This document shows positions 42,748 through 52,083 of a DNA stretch of 64,000 bases, in pieces (position 1 is the first letter of the stretch; every line of letters begins with the position of its first letter). The stretch is from contig NZ_JAJERH010000001.1 in the NCBI RefSeq assembly GCF_016919725.2, positions 145,033-209,032 on the forward strand. The letters are read 5' to 3'. Position numbers and translations under genes: made by a program. Below the pieces are notes generated by a model, which was not told the origin of the DNA, searched no databases, and saw only the letters and a program-made list of their open reading frames with translations. Source of the DNA: Virgibacillus sp. AGTR. Lineage in GTDB: Bacteria > Bacillota > Bacilli > Bacillales > Amphibacillaceae.

Positions 42748-43641
42748 ATGAATGAAAGAAAGCGACAAGTTTTAGTTACTGCACAACAACTTTTCATCGA
42801 GAAAGGGTTCTCTGCTACTTCCATACAAGATATTTTAGAGGAATCAAACATTTCAAAGGGAACATTTTATAACTATTTTTCCTCGAAGAATGAATGTCTA
42901 ATAGCAATATTAGAATATGTTAATGAGGAGACATTTGTTAGGCGAAGAGAAATTCTTATTGGACAAAACCTTTCTGATAAAAAAGTTCTTGCAGAACAAA
43001 TAGCAATTCGTATGCACATTAATCGCGAACAGAATCTATTTCTTCTGTTTGAAGCTATTTTCCATTCCGGTGACGATGAACTAAGAGATTTTGTCAAAAA
43101 AAATCATTTAGCCGAATTATTTTGGCTAAGAGATAGACTAATTGATGTATATGGCAAAGCATCTGCTCCCTATGCACTTGATTGTGCAGTCCTTCTACTT
43201 GGCATGATGCAACATATTATTCATATTTGGACTGCCTCATCAAAGAATTTAAGTGATATTACTGAGCTTGTAGCCTATGTGATTAGAAGAATAGATGCGA
43301 TTGTACCACAATTGATACATTCAAAAGACCTGCTTTTAGATGACGATGTACGAAGCACATTAGCGAGAAACATAGGTGATAAGAAAGGATCCAAAGACCA
43401 ACTTTTAACTCAATTAAATGGCTTCCACCAAAAACTTGATACGAATACTACATCAAGCGGTCTGGAGTACTTGCTATTTCTACTTGAAGAATTAAAAAAA
43501 GATGATCCTAGATATTTCCTGATCGAGACAATTTCGCACTCATTTAAAGAAGTATTTAAAACAACGCCCCATGAAGTAGAGGCCAGAGAAATAGCCTTCA
43601 AGCTATGGAATTTTGTAGATTCTACAAACACAAAAGAATAA
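42748..43641 (+). CDS. TetR-family transcription regulator
   Basis: 297 residues, long for the family. N-terminal HTH: ARxLF-like AQQLFIEKGFSATSIQDILE, then SNISKGTFYNYFSSKNEC. The large C-terminal ligand domain resembles Bacillus YerO-type regulators. AAAGGTGATAAG precedes the ATG. Target unknown; divergent from plsC, so lipid or drug genes are possible. A terminator follows at 43657. Confidence 0.83.
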   Translation: MNERKRQVLVTAQQLFIEKGFSATSIQDILEESNISKGTFYNYFSSKNECLIAILEYVNEETFVRRREILIGQNLSDKKVLAEQIAIRMHINREQNLFLLFEAIFHSGDDELRDFVKKNHLAELFWLRDRLIDVYGKASAPYALDCAVLLLGMMQHIIHIWTASSKNLSDITELVAYVIRRIDAIVPQLIHSKDLLLDDDVRSTLARNIGDKKGSKDQLLTQLNGFHQKLDTNTTSSGLEYLLFLLEELKKDDPRYFLIETISHSFKEVFKTTPHEVEAREIAFKLWNFVDSTNTKE

Positions 43642-43656
43642 GATGATCTGTAACTA

Positions 43657-43692
43657 GGAGCAAGCTCGATAGATTGAGATTGCTCCTTTTTG
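43657..43692 (+). terminator. intrinsic terminator after the TetR gene
   Basis: GGAGCAA pairs with TTGCTCC, followed by TTTTTG. Confidence 0.8.
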
Positions 43693-43882
43693 TTTTCTAA
43701 ATATAGATTATCCAATTCAGACTGCCTTTTCACGTTTGACTTTCACTTGTTCTCTATACTTTCTCATAAAATAAAACAATTGAAATAATTAATTCTACTA
43801 CTAAACAGAACATATATTTTGTTGTACAATGTAATAGTCTGTTTTTCTATAATCTCGTATAGGATGGAGGGAGTACTACTAA

Positions 43883-44509
43883 ATGAATGGTACAGCACAT
43901 GCAACAATTGGAGCAGCAACAGGATTTATTATAGCAAACAACCTTCAATCTACTCCTTCGCAAACACTTTTACTAATCGGGATCGGTACCGTATCAGGTT
44001 TACTTCCTGATCTTGATATCGATGGTAAATTAAGAGGAAAGATAACCTTATCTCATAAGATGTTTCGAGCGGTTGCACAATTAATTGGTGTTTTGCTTAT
44101 TTGCTATAGTTTCTATGAAGGAGCAAATAATGAAAGGTACATTGGGATGGGAATCGGTTTAGCACTGTTGGCATTATCTTCATCGATCAAGCAAAAGCAT
44201 ATGCTAACCATTACCGGGATTGGTATACTAGCGGGTGGACTATCCTTACAGGAAATGTGGTTACTATTGCTAGGAATCTATATTCTTATTGCTTCCTTTG
44301 TAGCACACCGTACATATACGCATTCTATCTTGGGGGTTATTTTCTTTGGGTTTATTGCTGCTAACCTAGAATCCTCACTTGCTGTTGACGGCGTTTACTA
44401 TACCTGCCTCATTGGGTATATTAGCCACTTAGTTGGAGATAGCAAGTTCCTCCCGTTTAACAAACGAGGCATTAAGCTTTTTCTACCAATTTGGTCAAAG
44501 GACATGTAA
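43883..44509 (+). CDS. DUF457/YdjM-family membrane protein (predicted metal-dependent hydrolase)
   Basis: 208 residues with about six membrane segments. The family motifs are the start HATIGAATGF, GLLPDLDIDGKLRGK and the late HRTYTHSILG with HLVGDSKF, which place conserved His and Asp near the membrane. GGAGGG precedes the ATG. It resembles E. coli YdjM and Bacillus YfhP-like proteins. The activity is not established. Confidence 0.82.
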   Translation: MNGTAHATIGAATGFIIANNLQSTPSQTLLLIGIGTVSGLLPDLDIDGKLRGKITLSHKMFRAVAQLIGVLLICYSFYEGANNERYIGMGIGLALLALSSSIKQKHMLTITGIGILAGGLSLQEMWLLLLGIYILIASFVAHRTYTHSILGVIFFGFIAANLESSLAVDGVYYTCLIGYISHLVGDSKFLPFNKRGIKLFLPIWSKDM

Positions 44510-44872
44510 GTAAGTTAGGAGTTAGTGATAGCATTTTCTCCAAATGCCACTAACCTCTTGCTCTTCATCCCATGAAGTTCAGATTCAGTCGTAACTAGGT
44601 ACGGTTGCTTCAAACCAACCTATGTATCTTCTACCAGTTCTCTATTAATATAGTGTTCCCACATGCTTCCATATGCTTTGTTTTCCCTCATGTCCCTTCT
44701 TGTTGATGGAAAATTAGATCAACAAATAATTGCTACTATACTTTTTTCAACTCAGTCAGTTTTCAGTTGTTTCCAAATAGAATTGCACTAAAGCTCCCAT
44801 AAATTAGATTTAATGCCGCATGGCCATCTCTTCAGCCTTCTTTTTTGCTTTAAATACGAAGAAATAGTATTT
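44510..44872. other. intergenic stretch, no feature seen
   Basis: No ORF with a ribosome binding site, RNA or convincing hairpin until the stem-loop at 44873. Confidence 0.4.
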
Positions 44873-44902
44873 GTCTTCATCATCGTGTACGATGATGAAG
44901 AC
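44873..44902 (+). promoter_or_regulatory. perfect hairpin upstream of the beta-helix gene
   Basis: GTCTTCATCATCG, loop TGTA, CGATGATGAAGAC: a perfect 13-bp stem, 28 bases before the start codon, followed by ATAATTATTTTTATTA. It may be a terminator for upstream transcription or an attenuator of the secreted protein gene. Confidence 0.55.
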
Positions 44903-44930
44903 ATAATTATTTTTATTACGGAGTGATTAC

Positions 44931-46331
44931 ATGAAAAAGGTATTATTTATTCTATTGATGGGGGCTGCTGTTACAATTTTTCTCATATCGAATAGTGCTA
45001 ATGCAGGGCAGGAAAAGGTCATATATGTATCTATAAATGGAAATGATCAAAATGATGGTACAAAATTAAAGCCATTTCGCACGCTAAATAAAGCCGCTAC
45101 AAAAGCTAGTGCAGGAACTACTGTCTTCATACGAAAAGGAACTTACAACGAAAAGCTTGTCGTTAAACATAGTGGTACAAAAACAAAACCAATTACTTTT
45201 AAAGCCTACAAAAACGAGAAGGTAGTTGTTAGTGGAAAGGACCTAAAGGATGCTGAAGAGAATACTTCGTTAGTTACAATAAATAATAAAAACTATGTTA
45301 CAGTTAGTGGTTTAATCATACAGGATTTAACTAGTAATGTAACAAATGAAACAGTAATGGGAATTTATGTGACAGGTTCTAGCAGTCATATTACTTTAGA
45401 AAATAACCATGTGCAGCGTATTGAAACTCATGCAAATGATGGAAATGGGCATGGAATTGCGGTATATGGAACCTCTCCAATGGTAGACATAAACATTTTA
45501 AATAATACAGTGGAAGATTTAAAGCTTGGCTCAAGTGAATCGATTGTACTCAATGGTAATATAAATGGCTTTAAAATAGAACATAATCTTGTTCGCCGAA
45601 ATGATAATATAGGCATTGATATTATCGGTTATGAAGGGATATCTAATGATAAGAAAAATGACTATGCACGAAATGGCTTCATAAAGAATAATCAAGTTTA
45701 TGATATTTCCTCTTACGGAAATCCAAGTTATGGAGAAGATTATAGTGCAGGTGGTATTTACGTAGACGGCGGAAAAAATATAACTATTGAAAAGAATACC
45801 ATCTATCATTGCGATATCGGTATTGAAGCAACCTCTGAACATGCTGGGAAATATGCGGAGCATATTACAATTAGAAATAATATTATTTATGAAAACTATT
45901 ACACAGGCATATCAATTGGCGGATATGATAAAGAACGAGGTGGTACGAAAAATTCCATTATCTCCAAAAATATTATTTATCGAAACGATACGAAAGGGTT
46001 AGACGGGGGACAGCTTTTATTACAGCATAATATTAAAAAAAATGTGATTGAAAAAAACATTTTAACTGCTGGACCATCTCGTCTATTTATTGCTAACCAT
46101 TTTACAACAAATTATGCCAACAAGTTAATAATGAATGTATTTCATAAGGAAGTAGGAAGAACAGGTATTTGGGTATGGAAAGAAGAAGCATACACTTCTT
46201 TTCCTGAATTTAAAATTACTTCAAAAAGCGATTTAAAATCCAGTTACCTAGACCCAAAATATGAAAATGAAAACCAATATAATTTTAATTTAAAGAAGGA
46301 TTCACCTGCAAAAAATATTGTAGAGAACTAA
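44931..46331 (+). CDS. secreted right-handed beta-helix protein
   Basis: 466 residues. A signal peptide (about residues 1-25, ending near NSANA) is followed by a DUF1565-like start IYVSINGNDQNDGTKLKPFR and LNKAATKASAGTTVFIRKGT, then many Asn-rich coils of the pectate-lyase type such as ITLENNHVQRIETH, GFIKNNQVYDISS and ITIEKNTIYHCDIG. Such proteins bind or cleave polysaccharides outside the cell. The catalytic residues are not evident, so binding or lyase function is open. It is monocistronic with a hairpin upstream. Confidence 0.83.
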   Translation: MKKVLFILLMGAAVTIFLISNSANAGQEKVIYVSINGNDQNDGTKLKPFRTLNKAATKASAGTTVFIRKGTYNEKLVVKHSGTKTKPITFKAYKNEKVVVSGKDLKDAEENTSLVTINNKNYVTVSGLIIQDLTSNVTNETVMGIYVTGSSSHITLENNHVQRIETHANDGNGHGIAVYGTSPMVDINILNNTVEDLKLGSSESIVLNGNINGFKIEHNLVRRNDNIGIDIIGYEGISNDKKNDYARNGFIKNNQVYDISSYGNPSYGEDYSAGGIYVDGGKNITIEKNTIYHCDIGIEATSEHAGKYAEHITIRNNIIYENYYTGISIGGYDKERGGTKNSIISKNIIYRNDTKGLDGGQLLLQHNIKKNVIEKNILTAGPSRLFIANHFTTNYANKLIMNVFHKEVGRTGIWVWKEEAYTSFPEFKITSKSDLKSSYLDPKYENENQYNFNLKKDSPAKNIVEN

Positions 46332-46366
46332 GTGCTATAAGTTCCTGTAAAAGAGGCTACATAGTA

Positions 46367-46410
46367 AGGGCTGTCACCAAAAAGCCAGTTTAAATTTCGG
46401 GAACAGCCCT
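46367..46410 (+). terminator. stem-loop after the beta-helix gene
   Basis: AGGGCTGT pairs with ACAGCCCT around a 28-base loop. No long T-run follows, so termination is uncertain. Confidence 0.4.
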
Positions 46411-46446
46411 GTTCGTCTATCAGCTATCAGCAGATTTACTGCATCA

Positions 46447-46992
46447 TTATTGTGTTTCCAGTTCAATCCGTTGTTGTATCGCCATCATCTCTTTCGTGAG
46501 CAATGTGATCCTATTTAAAATGGAAGGATCTACGATTTCATTATCATCATTATATGAGTCATTATGAATAAAAACACTACAAGACGGTACGATCCCTTTT
46601 AAATAAGAAAGTATCGGTTTAAGCTGGTATTCAGACACAAGAAAATGCTTTTCAGATCCGCCCGTTGTTATAATTCCTGTCACTTTAGATTTGAAAGCGT
46701 CCACAGGAAAATGATCGAGCAGGTTTTTTAACACACCTGAGATCGAAGCTTGATATATTGGGGAGCCAAATACAATGATATCTGCTGCTAAGACTGTATT
46801 TACAACATACCAAGTATCTTCGTTATAATAAGCTAAAGGGGTTCCACGAACAAATTCAACTTCATAGTCTTTTAAATCGATTAACTCTGTCTCGACATCT
46901 TTTTGCTGGCGTTTTGCAGCAAGTAAAACCTCGTGCACAGCTTGTGAGGTTTTCTCTCCAACTATTGATCCGGAAATTCCAACAATTTTCAC
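46447..46992 (-). CDS. NAD(P)H-dependent FMN reductase
   Basis: 181 residues. GTG 46992 is six bases after AAGGGGGG and gives the flavodoxin-like start VKIVGISGSIVGEKTS. FGSPIYQASISGVLKNLLD is the FMN-contact motif of NADPH-dependent FMN reductases. It is similar along its length to the gene at 55147. It lies 77 bases after sodA on the same strand, with a hairpin between, so partial co-transcription is possible. Confidence 0.83.
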   Translation of the reverse strand: MKIVGISGSIVGEKTSQAVHEVLLAAKRQQKDVETELIDLKDYEVEFVRGTPLAYYNEDTWYVVNTVLAADIIVFGSPIYQASISGVLKNLLDHFPVDAFKSKVTGIITTGGSEKHFLVSEYQLKPILSYLKGIVPSCSVFIHNDSYNDDNEIVDPSILNRITLLTKEMMAIQQRIELETQ

Positions 46993-47026
46993 TGGTTTCC
47001 CCCCTTTTTTATATTCTGTATATGTA

Positions 47027-47059
47027 TGGAATAATGCGCCAGAATAGCACATCATTCCA
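47027..47059. other. stem-loop between sodA and the FMN reductase gene
   Basis: TGGAATAATGCGC and GCACATCATTCCA pair over 13 positions with two G-T pairs when read as minus-strand RNA. No T-run, so it may act in RNA processing. Confidence 0.4.
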
Positions 47060-47069
47060 TTTATTTGCA

Positions 47070-47690
47070 TTATTTCACAGCTAACTCATATTTTTCAGCA
47101 ACTACGTCCCAATTAATAATATTAAAGAAATTCTCAATGTATTCTGGACGTCGGTTTTGATACTTAAGGTAATAAGCATGCTCCCACACATCAATACCTA
47201 AAATCGGTGTTTTTCCTTCTGAGATTGGGTTGTCTTGATTTGGTGTACTTATTACTTCTAGCTTACCAGTTTGATTAACAACTAACCATGCCCATCCAGA
47301 GCCAAAGCGAGTTGTCGCTGCATCAGCGAATTTTTGTTCAAAACTGCTAATACTTCCAAATGCTTCTTTTATCGCTTCTGCCAGTTTTCCAGCAGGTTCA
47401 GCTGCTTCTTTACCTGGTGCGATAATTTCCCAGAAAAGCGTATGGTTTAAGTGTCCTCCACCATTATTACGTACCGCTGTGCGGATATCTTCTGGTACTG
47501 CTTCCAAATTACTAATAATTGCTTCTAATGATTTGTCTGCTAATTCAGCCTTACCTTCTAGTGCAGCATTTAATTTGTTTACATATGTTTGATGGTGCTT
47601 CGCATGATGAATCTCCATAGTAGTTTGATCGATGTACGGCTCCAATGCATTTGTTGCATACGGTAGTTCAGGTAATTCAAATTTTGCCAT
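47070..47690 (-). CDS. sodA: manganese/iron superoxide dismutase
   Basis: 206 residues. It dismutates superoxide in the cytoplasm. Metal ligands lie in [20 protein letters not shown] and the C-terminal [15 protein letters not shown]; the [10 protein letters not shown] and DVWEHAYY context suits the Mn type. GGATGGAGG precedes ATG 47690; the frame upstream is not coding. The promoter overlaps a perfect 12-bp palindrome at 47719-47748, so it is probably repressed by a dedicated regulator. Confidence 0.94.
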   Translation of the reverse strand: MAKFELPELPYATNALEPYIDQTTMEIHHAKHHQTYVNKLNAALEGKAELADKSLEAIISNLEAVPEDIRTAVRNNGGGHLNHTLFWEIIAPGKEAAEPAGKLAEAIKEAFGSISSFEQKFADAATTRFGSGWAWLVVNQTGKLEVISTPNQDNPISEGKTPILGIDVWEHAYYLKYQNRRPEYIENFFNIINWDVVAEKYELAVK

Positions 47691-47718
47691 AAAAAATTCC
47701 TCCATCCTTTTTATTTTG

Positions 47719-47753
47719 TACTTATTATACTTATTGGTATAATAAGTATGCAA
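47719..47753 (-). promoter_or_regulatory. sodA promoter buried in a 30-bp palindrome
   Basis: On the minus strand TTGCAT, 18 bases and TATAAT form a sigma-A promoter. TACTTATTATAC and GTATAATAAGTA (47719-47730 and 47737-47748) form perfect 12-bp arms across the -10 and the spacer. It is not the classical PerR, Fur or MntR box as I know them. Confidence 0.6.
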
Positions 47754-47974
47754 AAAGGATATCGCATCAATTTGTTAAAAGCAATTTATATGCTCAAAAA
47801 CCCTAATAATTTTGTTGGTCACATAGTTTCTTTTTGCTTTTAACTATTGCTACTTTTTTATACAATAAAGGAAATCTATATTCTGCCATATCAATGACCA
47901 GGTTTAGTATGAGCCTAGACTTGTTGCTTCTTATACAGACAGTGACCGTAATTTCCTAAAAAGAGGTGTTAATT

Positions 47975-48595
47975 ATGGAAAGGATTACTACGAAAGATAA
48001 GATACTTCATCTATTAAAAAAAGAGGTTAAATTGACTGTTGGTGAACTGAAAAGGCATTTGAATATCACAGATATGGCAGTTCGAAAGCATCTTTCTATT
48101 ATGGAAAAAGACGGGCTTATCTTTTCAGAAGAAGTAAAACAATCGATGGGAAGACCGATGCAACAGTATTCGTTATCGGAAAAAGGCGAATTATTGTTTC
48201 CAAAAAGCTATGAAGGGTTAAGTGTAGAATTTTTAAACGATATTAGAGATTTGCATGGAGATGATTCCATTCAGCGATTATTTCAAAGACGAGAAAATCG
48301 TTTAACGAACGAATATAATATTCGGATGTACCAAAAATCCCCATCTGAAAGAATAAAAGAAATGGAAATGATTCAAAATGAAAAAGGTTATATGGCGGAT
48401 ATCACAAAGATTGACGCAAACACCTATGAGCTTACTGAATATAATTGTCCTATTATGGCAGTTGCTAAAGAATACAAAATTGCATGCCGATGTGAAACCT
48501 CCATGTTTCAAAAGGTATTACAAACGGATAATGTTACACGAACAAGCTGCAAAACAGAAGGAAATGATCACTGTCGGTTTTTAATAGCATTTTAA
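47975..48595 (+). CDS. SufR-like HTH regulator with cysteine-rich C-terminus
   Basis: 206 residues. An N-terminal winged helix (LKRHLNITDMAVRKHLSIME, GRPMQQYSLSEKG) is followed by a domain with five cysteines: C158, C171, C173, C192 and C200. C158 and C171 have the X12 spacing of SufR-type iron-sulfur regulators, though the rest differs. AAGAGGTG decides ATG 47975. It is divergent from sodA and could sense iron-sulfur or redox state and control it. That target is an inference. Confidence 0.75.
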   Translation: MERITTKDKILHLLKKEVKLTVGELKRHLNITDMAVRKHLSIMEKDGLIFSEEVKQSMGRPMQQYSLSEKGELLFPKSYEGLSVEFLNDIRDLHGDDSIQRLFQRRENRLTNEYNIRMYQKSPSERIKEMEMIQNEKGYMADITKIDANTYELTEYNCPIMAVAKEYKIACRCETSMFQKVLQTDNVTRTSCKTEGNDHCRFLIAF

Positions 48596-48636
48596 TACCG
48601 ATTGTAATCATTTCCCTTTTCATTCAATAGAAATAT

Positions 48637-48737
48637 AAAGTGAAACTTCAATCAGTGGGGGGTGGTTTATCAACCCACTGATTGTTAGGTGAACCGCTTG
48701 AAGCGGCGATCTTATTGCTAGTTATATGCGGGATAAA
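48637..48737. repeat. foldback repeat A, copy 2
   Basis: Left end AAAGTGAAACTTCAATCAGT, hairpin arms CAATCAGTGGG and CCCACTGATTG, and right end AGTTATATGCGGGATAAA. Same family as 4656 and 57315. Confidence 0.75.
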
Positions 48738-48755
48738 AATGTTAAAAGACTACTT

Positions 48756-49757
48756 TTACACTTGTCGTTTATACCATGCTAATAAATATTCTGCGAGTTT
48801 TTTTGGTGTATTGCGAAAAGCATCATTCGTACTTCCAGCCATATGAGCAGTAATTGTCACATTATCTAATTGTAAAAATGGACTACTATCTCCTAATGGT
48901 TCATGATCAAATGTATCAATCGCTGCTCCCGCAATTTCTTTATGCTGTAATGCTTTAATAAGGTCTGCTTCCTTCATAAGTGCTGATCTAGCAGAGTTAA
49001 TGACTACAGCCGTATTCTTCATTTGTTGGAAATGCTCATAGCGAATCATATGCTTCGTTTCATTCGTCAATCGACCATGCATAGAAATGATATCTGATTC
49101 GGTAAGCACCGTATTTAAATCAACCTGTTCAAACGTTGTTTGCCCATGAAAATACGGGTCGTAGAAAATAATTCGAGCATCAAATCCACTTAAGAAGCGA
49201 CCAACTAATTGGCCAATGTTTCCAAACCCGATTAAGCCAATTGTCCTCTCTTCAAGTTCAGGTATAAAGGAACTATTCGGAAATTCTTTACGCCATTCAC
49301 CTTGTTTTAGAGAAGCATGAGATCTTGCAATATTACGAATTTCTGATAAGATGAGTCCAACCGTAAACTCAGCTACACTTCGCGCGTTGCGTCCTGGTGT
49401 ATTCACCACTTTAATATGCTTTTCTCTGGCTATATCATTATTTACGTTTTCTGTTCCCCCACGAAGTACACCTATTACTTTTAAATTGGTTGCAGAAGAA
49501 ATTACCTTCTTATTTATAGGAGCAAATTGTGTAATGATCATATCAAACGTATCCATATCCTCTAGTAAGTCGTTCGGTACGTCAACAACCTCACTCCCGC
49601 CTTGTTCAATCGCTAGATTATCCTTTTGCAACTGCTCTAAATTTTCATGTTTCCATTCACGTATCGTAACTTCGATACCAGCTTCCTTTAATTTGGTTAG
49701 ACCTTGTTCCATCATTTCTTTTGTAATAAATAAGTCAGCAATGGCTAAACATTTCAA
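48756..49757 (-). CDS. D-isomer-specific 2-hydroxyacid dehydrogenase (YoaD-like)
   Basis: 333 residues. NAD-binding loop TIGLIGFGNIGQLVGRF, and catalytic Arg/Glu/His context in LRGGTENVN, DTFDHEPLG and TITAHMAGST. It reduces or oxidises a 2-hydroxy acid. TTG 49757 with AAAGGGG upstream is the start. It is the last gene of the IIC-kinase-SDR operon. The kinase-dehydrogenase pair recalls yoaC-yoaD of B. subtilis. Confidence 0.85.
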   Translation of the reverse strand: MKCLAIADLFITKEMMEQGLTKLKEAGIEVTIREWKHENLEQLQKDNLAIEQGGSEVVDVPNDLLEDMDTFDMIITQFAPINKKVISSATNLKVIGVLRGGTENVNNDIAREKHIKVVNTPGRNARSVAEFTVGLILSEIRNIARSHASLKQGEWRKEFPNSSFIPELEERTIGLIGFGNIGQLVGRFLSGFDARIIFYDPYFHGQTTFEQVDLNTVLTESDIISMHGRLTNETKHMIRYEHFQQMKNTAVVINSARSALMKEADLIKALQHKEIAGAAIDTFDHEPLGDSSPFLQLDNVTITAHMAGSTNDAFRNTPKKLAEYLLAWYKRQV

Positions 49758-49786
49758 TTTCCATAACCCCTTTTTTGTTTTAATGT

Positions 49787-50545
49787 TTATCGCATCAACA
49801 TGCCACCTGTAGCATCAATGGTTGCACCAGTAAGGTAGTTTGCCTTCTCTGAGACTAAGAAAGTTGCTATATCAGCAATTTCTCTAGGTGATGCAACACG
49901 CCCCAGCGGAATACGATTCATGTAGTATTCTTTATTTTTTTGTAATGAGTCTTTAATCATATCTGTTTCCACTATCCCTAAAGCAAGGTTATTTACATTT
50001 ATTTCGCTTTTTGCTAATTCACGTGCAAGCGAAATCGTAAAACCAACCATTCCAGCTTTACTTGCTGCATAGTGAGCATGACCAGTTGTCGATCCATGAA
50101 ATGCTGCTTGCGAGGTAATATTAAGAATCTTTCCTGATTTCTTTTTGTCTAAGCAATGATTAGAGAAAGTTTTACATGTTTGAAATACACTGGTTAAATT
50201 AATATCAAGAGTTTCCTTCCAATCCTCCAATCGCATATCTTTCACGTAACTTGTCGGCCATACACCTGCATTATTAATCAAAACGTCTACATCACCGAAA
50301 TACGCAATACTTTTAAGCACTACTTCTTTTGCTGCATGAGCATCCGCAAGATTCACTTGAAAAGCTACGGCTTTGCAGCCCAAAGCTCTAATTTCACTTA
50401 CTACATCTTGGGCTTTTTCTTGACTTCCTTGATAGGTAATAGCAATATTAGCACCTTCTCTTGCTAAAGCTAGTGCTGTTTCCCTACCAACGCCTCTTGA
50501 ACCTCCAGTAATAATGGCTACTTTTTCTTTTATCCCTAAATCCAT
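49787..50545 (-). CDS. short-chain dehydrogenase/reductase
   Basis: 252 residues. Rossmann motif TGGSRGVGRE, NNAG in VLINNAGVW, and catalytic S, Y, K in TSQAAFHG and YAASKAG. The C-terminal TGATIDATGG is common in FabG-like and polyol dehydrogenases. In this operon an alcohol or polyol phosphate is the likely substrate. AGGTAGGGGTG decides ATG 50545. It lies directly after the kinase gene. Confidence 0.85.
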   Translation of the reverse strand: MDLGIKEKVAIITGGSRGVGRETALALAREGANIAITYQGSQEKAQDVVSEIRALGCKAVAFQVNLADAHAAKEVVLKSIAYFGDVDVLINNAGVWPTSYVKDMRLEDWKETLDINLTSVFQTCKTFSNHCLDKKKSGKILNITSQAAFHGSTTGHAHYAASKAGMVGFTISLARELAKSEINVNNLALGIVETDMIKDSLQKNKEYYMNRIPLGRVASPREIADIATFLVSEKANYLTGATIDATGGMLMR

Positions 50546-50550
50546 CGCTA

Positions 50551-52068
50551 CTACACCCCTACCTTCCAAATTTGCTCCATCTTCTCTAGCGTTTCTTTAT
50601 AAAGCTTATATTTTGTTGCATACACTTCGGCTCTGTTCGGATTTGGCTTAATGATATGTTCTACATGTACCATATTTCTAGCAGCTTCATCGATTGATCG
50701 GTAATATCCAGTCATTACCCCTGCACACATTGCTGTTCCAAGCGTTCCATGTTCTTTGACTTCAACAATTTCCAGTGGGATTTGTAGACAATCAGCAAAC
50801 ATTTGTAACCAAATAGCTGATTTAGTTACAACGCCAGCAATTCGCGATGATTCAAGTTGGTCATTATATTTCGTCAATCGTTCAATATGATATAAATGAC
50901 TAAAAACAATACCTTCATACACCGCTCTTAAGAAATGCTTCAATTGATGCCAGCTATTCATTCCGATAAAACAAGAATTGGCATTCGGCACTGTATTGGA
51001 ACCGAATAAAAATGGAAAAAACAAAAGATTACTCTCCTCAGGCTCAGTTGAAGCTACTAGTTCGTTACAAAGGTCATATATAGAACTTCCTTGTTTTTCA
51101 GCTTCTTGTTTTTCTACAGACATAAATTTTTCAATAAACCATTCCAAATTACTTGCTGAAGTTGGGCTTGCTTCAGTTGTAAGCCAATAATCAGACAAAC
51201 AATAAATAGAAGTCATAAATAAATCCTTGTCTACAATTGGTTTCCTAGTAATATATTCATTTATACTCCAAGTCCCCGCTACAATGCATAATTTATCTTC
51301 TTCAACTAAGCCTGATGCTACAGCCGACGCCGCGATATCAAATATTCCTCCTGCAATTGGCGTCCCCTCCTTCAGCCCTGTTGCTAATGCAGCTTCTTTC
51401 GTAACATATCCGCAAATATCGGTTGATTGCTTAAGAGGAGGTAGCTTTGGCAACATTTTACTTAAACCAAAAAATTCAAGTAAATGCAGATCATAGCACT
51501 GATCTTTTACATTGATTAGATTCGTACCTGAGATATCAGTCAATTCCAAATAGGCTTCTCCAGTTAATTTAAACCTAATGAGATCTTTAACCATGAATAC
51601 ATAATCCGTGTTTTCTATTACCTCGGGTTTATTATCTTGCAACCACGCTAACAACGCTACCGGTTGGCCTGCCCACACAGATTGCATTGTTTTCGGCAAT
51701 ATTTCTGATTCAAACCTCGGATTAGCGTACCATTTCTCAATATAGCTTTTCGCACGGTTATCGGTAGAGATAATACCATTGTAAGTAGGGTCACCACTTT
51801 TGGTTGTTAAATATAAACCGTTACCATGTCCAGTAATGGAAACTCCAGCTATTTGTTCTGAATCAATGTTTGATTTCTTTAGTACCTCTTTAATAACCGT
51901 TACGTTGGCATTCCATAACTCATTAATGTCACGCTCTGTATGAAATGGCTTTGGCATAATCATCGTTGTCTTTTGAGAAGCAATTGCCACTTCTTTTCCA
52001 GATAGCGAATAGAGTGCTGCCTTTGTAACTGTTCCCCCATTATCAATACCTAGTAAATACTTATTCAA
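50551..52068 (-). CDS. FGGY-family carbohydrate kinase (L-xylulokinase/YoaC-like)
   Basis: 505 residues. The N-terminal ATP/sugar domain starts YLLGIDNGGTVTKAALY, with GVSITGHGNGLYL; the C-terminal half carries TPIAGGIFDIAASAVASGL and GTWSINEY. It most resembles L-xylulose kinase LyxK and YoaC by eye. The ATG at 52077 touches GGGAGGA, so TTG 52068 nine bases downstream is the start. It phosphorylates the imported sugar or polyol. It follows the IIC gene by a few bases. Confidence 0.86.
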   Translation of the reverse strand: MNKYLLGIDNGGTVTKAALYSLSGKEVAIASQKTTMIMPKPFHTERDINELWNANVTVIKEVLKKSNIDSEQIAGVSITGHGNGLYLTTKSGDPTYNGIISTDNRAKSYIEKWYANPRFESEILPKTMQSVWAGQPVALLAWLQDNKPEVIENTDYVFMVKDLIRFKLTGEAYLELTDISGTNLINVKDQCYDLHLLEFFGLSKMLPKLPPLKQSTDICGYVTKEAALATGLKEGTPIAGGIFDIAASAVASGLVEEDKLCIVAGTWSINEYITRKPIVDKDLFMTSIYCLSDYWLTTEASPTSASNLEWFIEKFMSVEKQEAEKQGSSIYDLCNELVASTEPEESNLLFFPFLFGSNTVPNANSCFIGMNSWHQLKHFLRAVYEGIVFSHLYHIERLTKYNDQLESSRIAGVVTKSAIWLQMFADCLQIPLEIVEVKEHGTLGTAMCAGVMTGYYRSIDEAARNMVHVEHIIKPNPNRAEVYATKYKLYKETLEKMEQIWKVGV

Positions 52069-52083
52069 AAAAATCATTCCTCC

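Noticed and set aside
43410..43733. 107-codon minus-strand ORF
   Set aside because: Antisense to the TetR gene end and to its terminator.
45531..45863. 110-codon minus-strand ORF
   Set aside because: Antisense to the beta-helix gene; Ile-rich because the sense strand is Asn-rich.
49351..49812. 153-codon plus-strand ORF
   Set aside because: Antisense to the 2-hydroxyacid dehydrogenase, Ser/Phe-rich and without a start signal.
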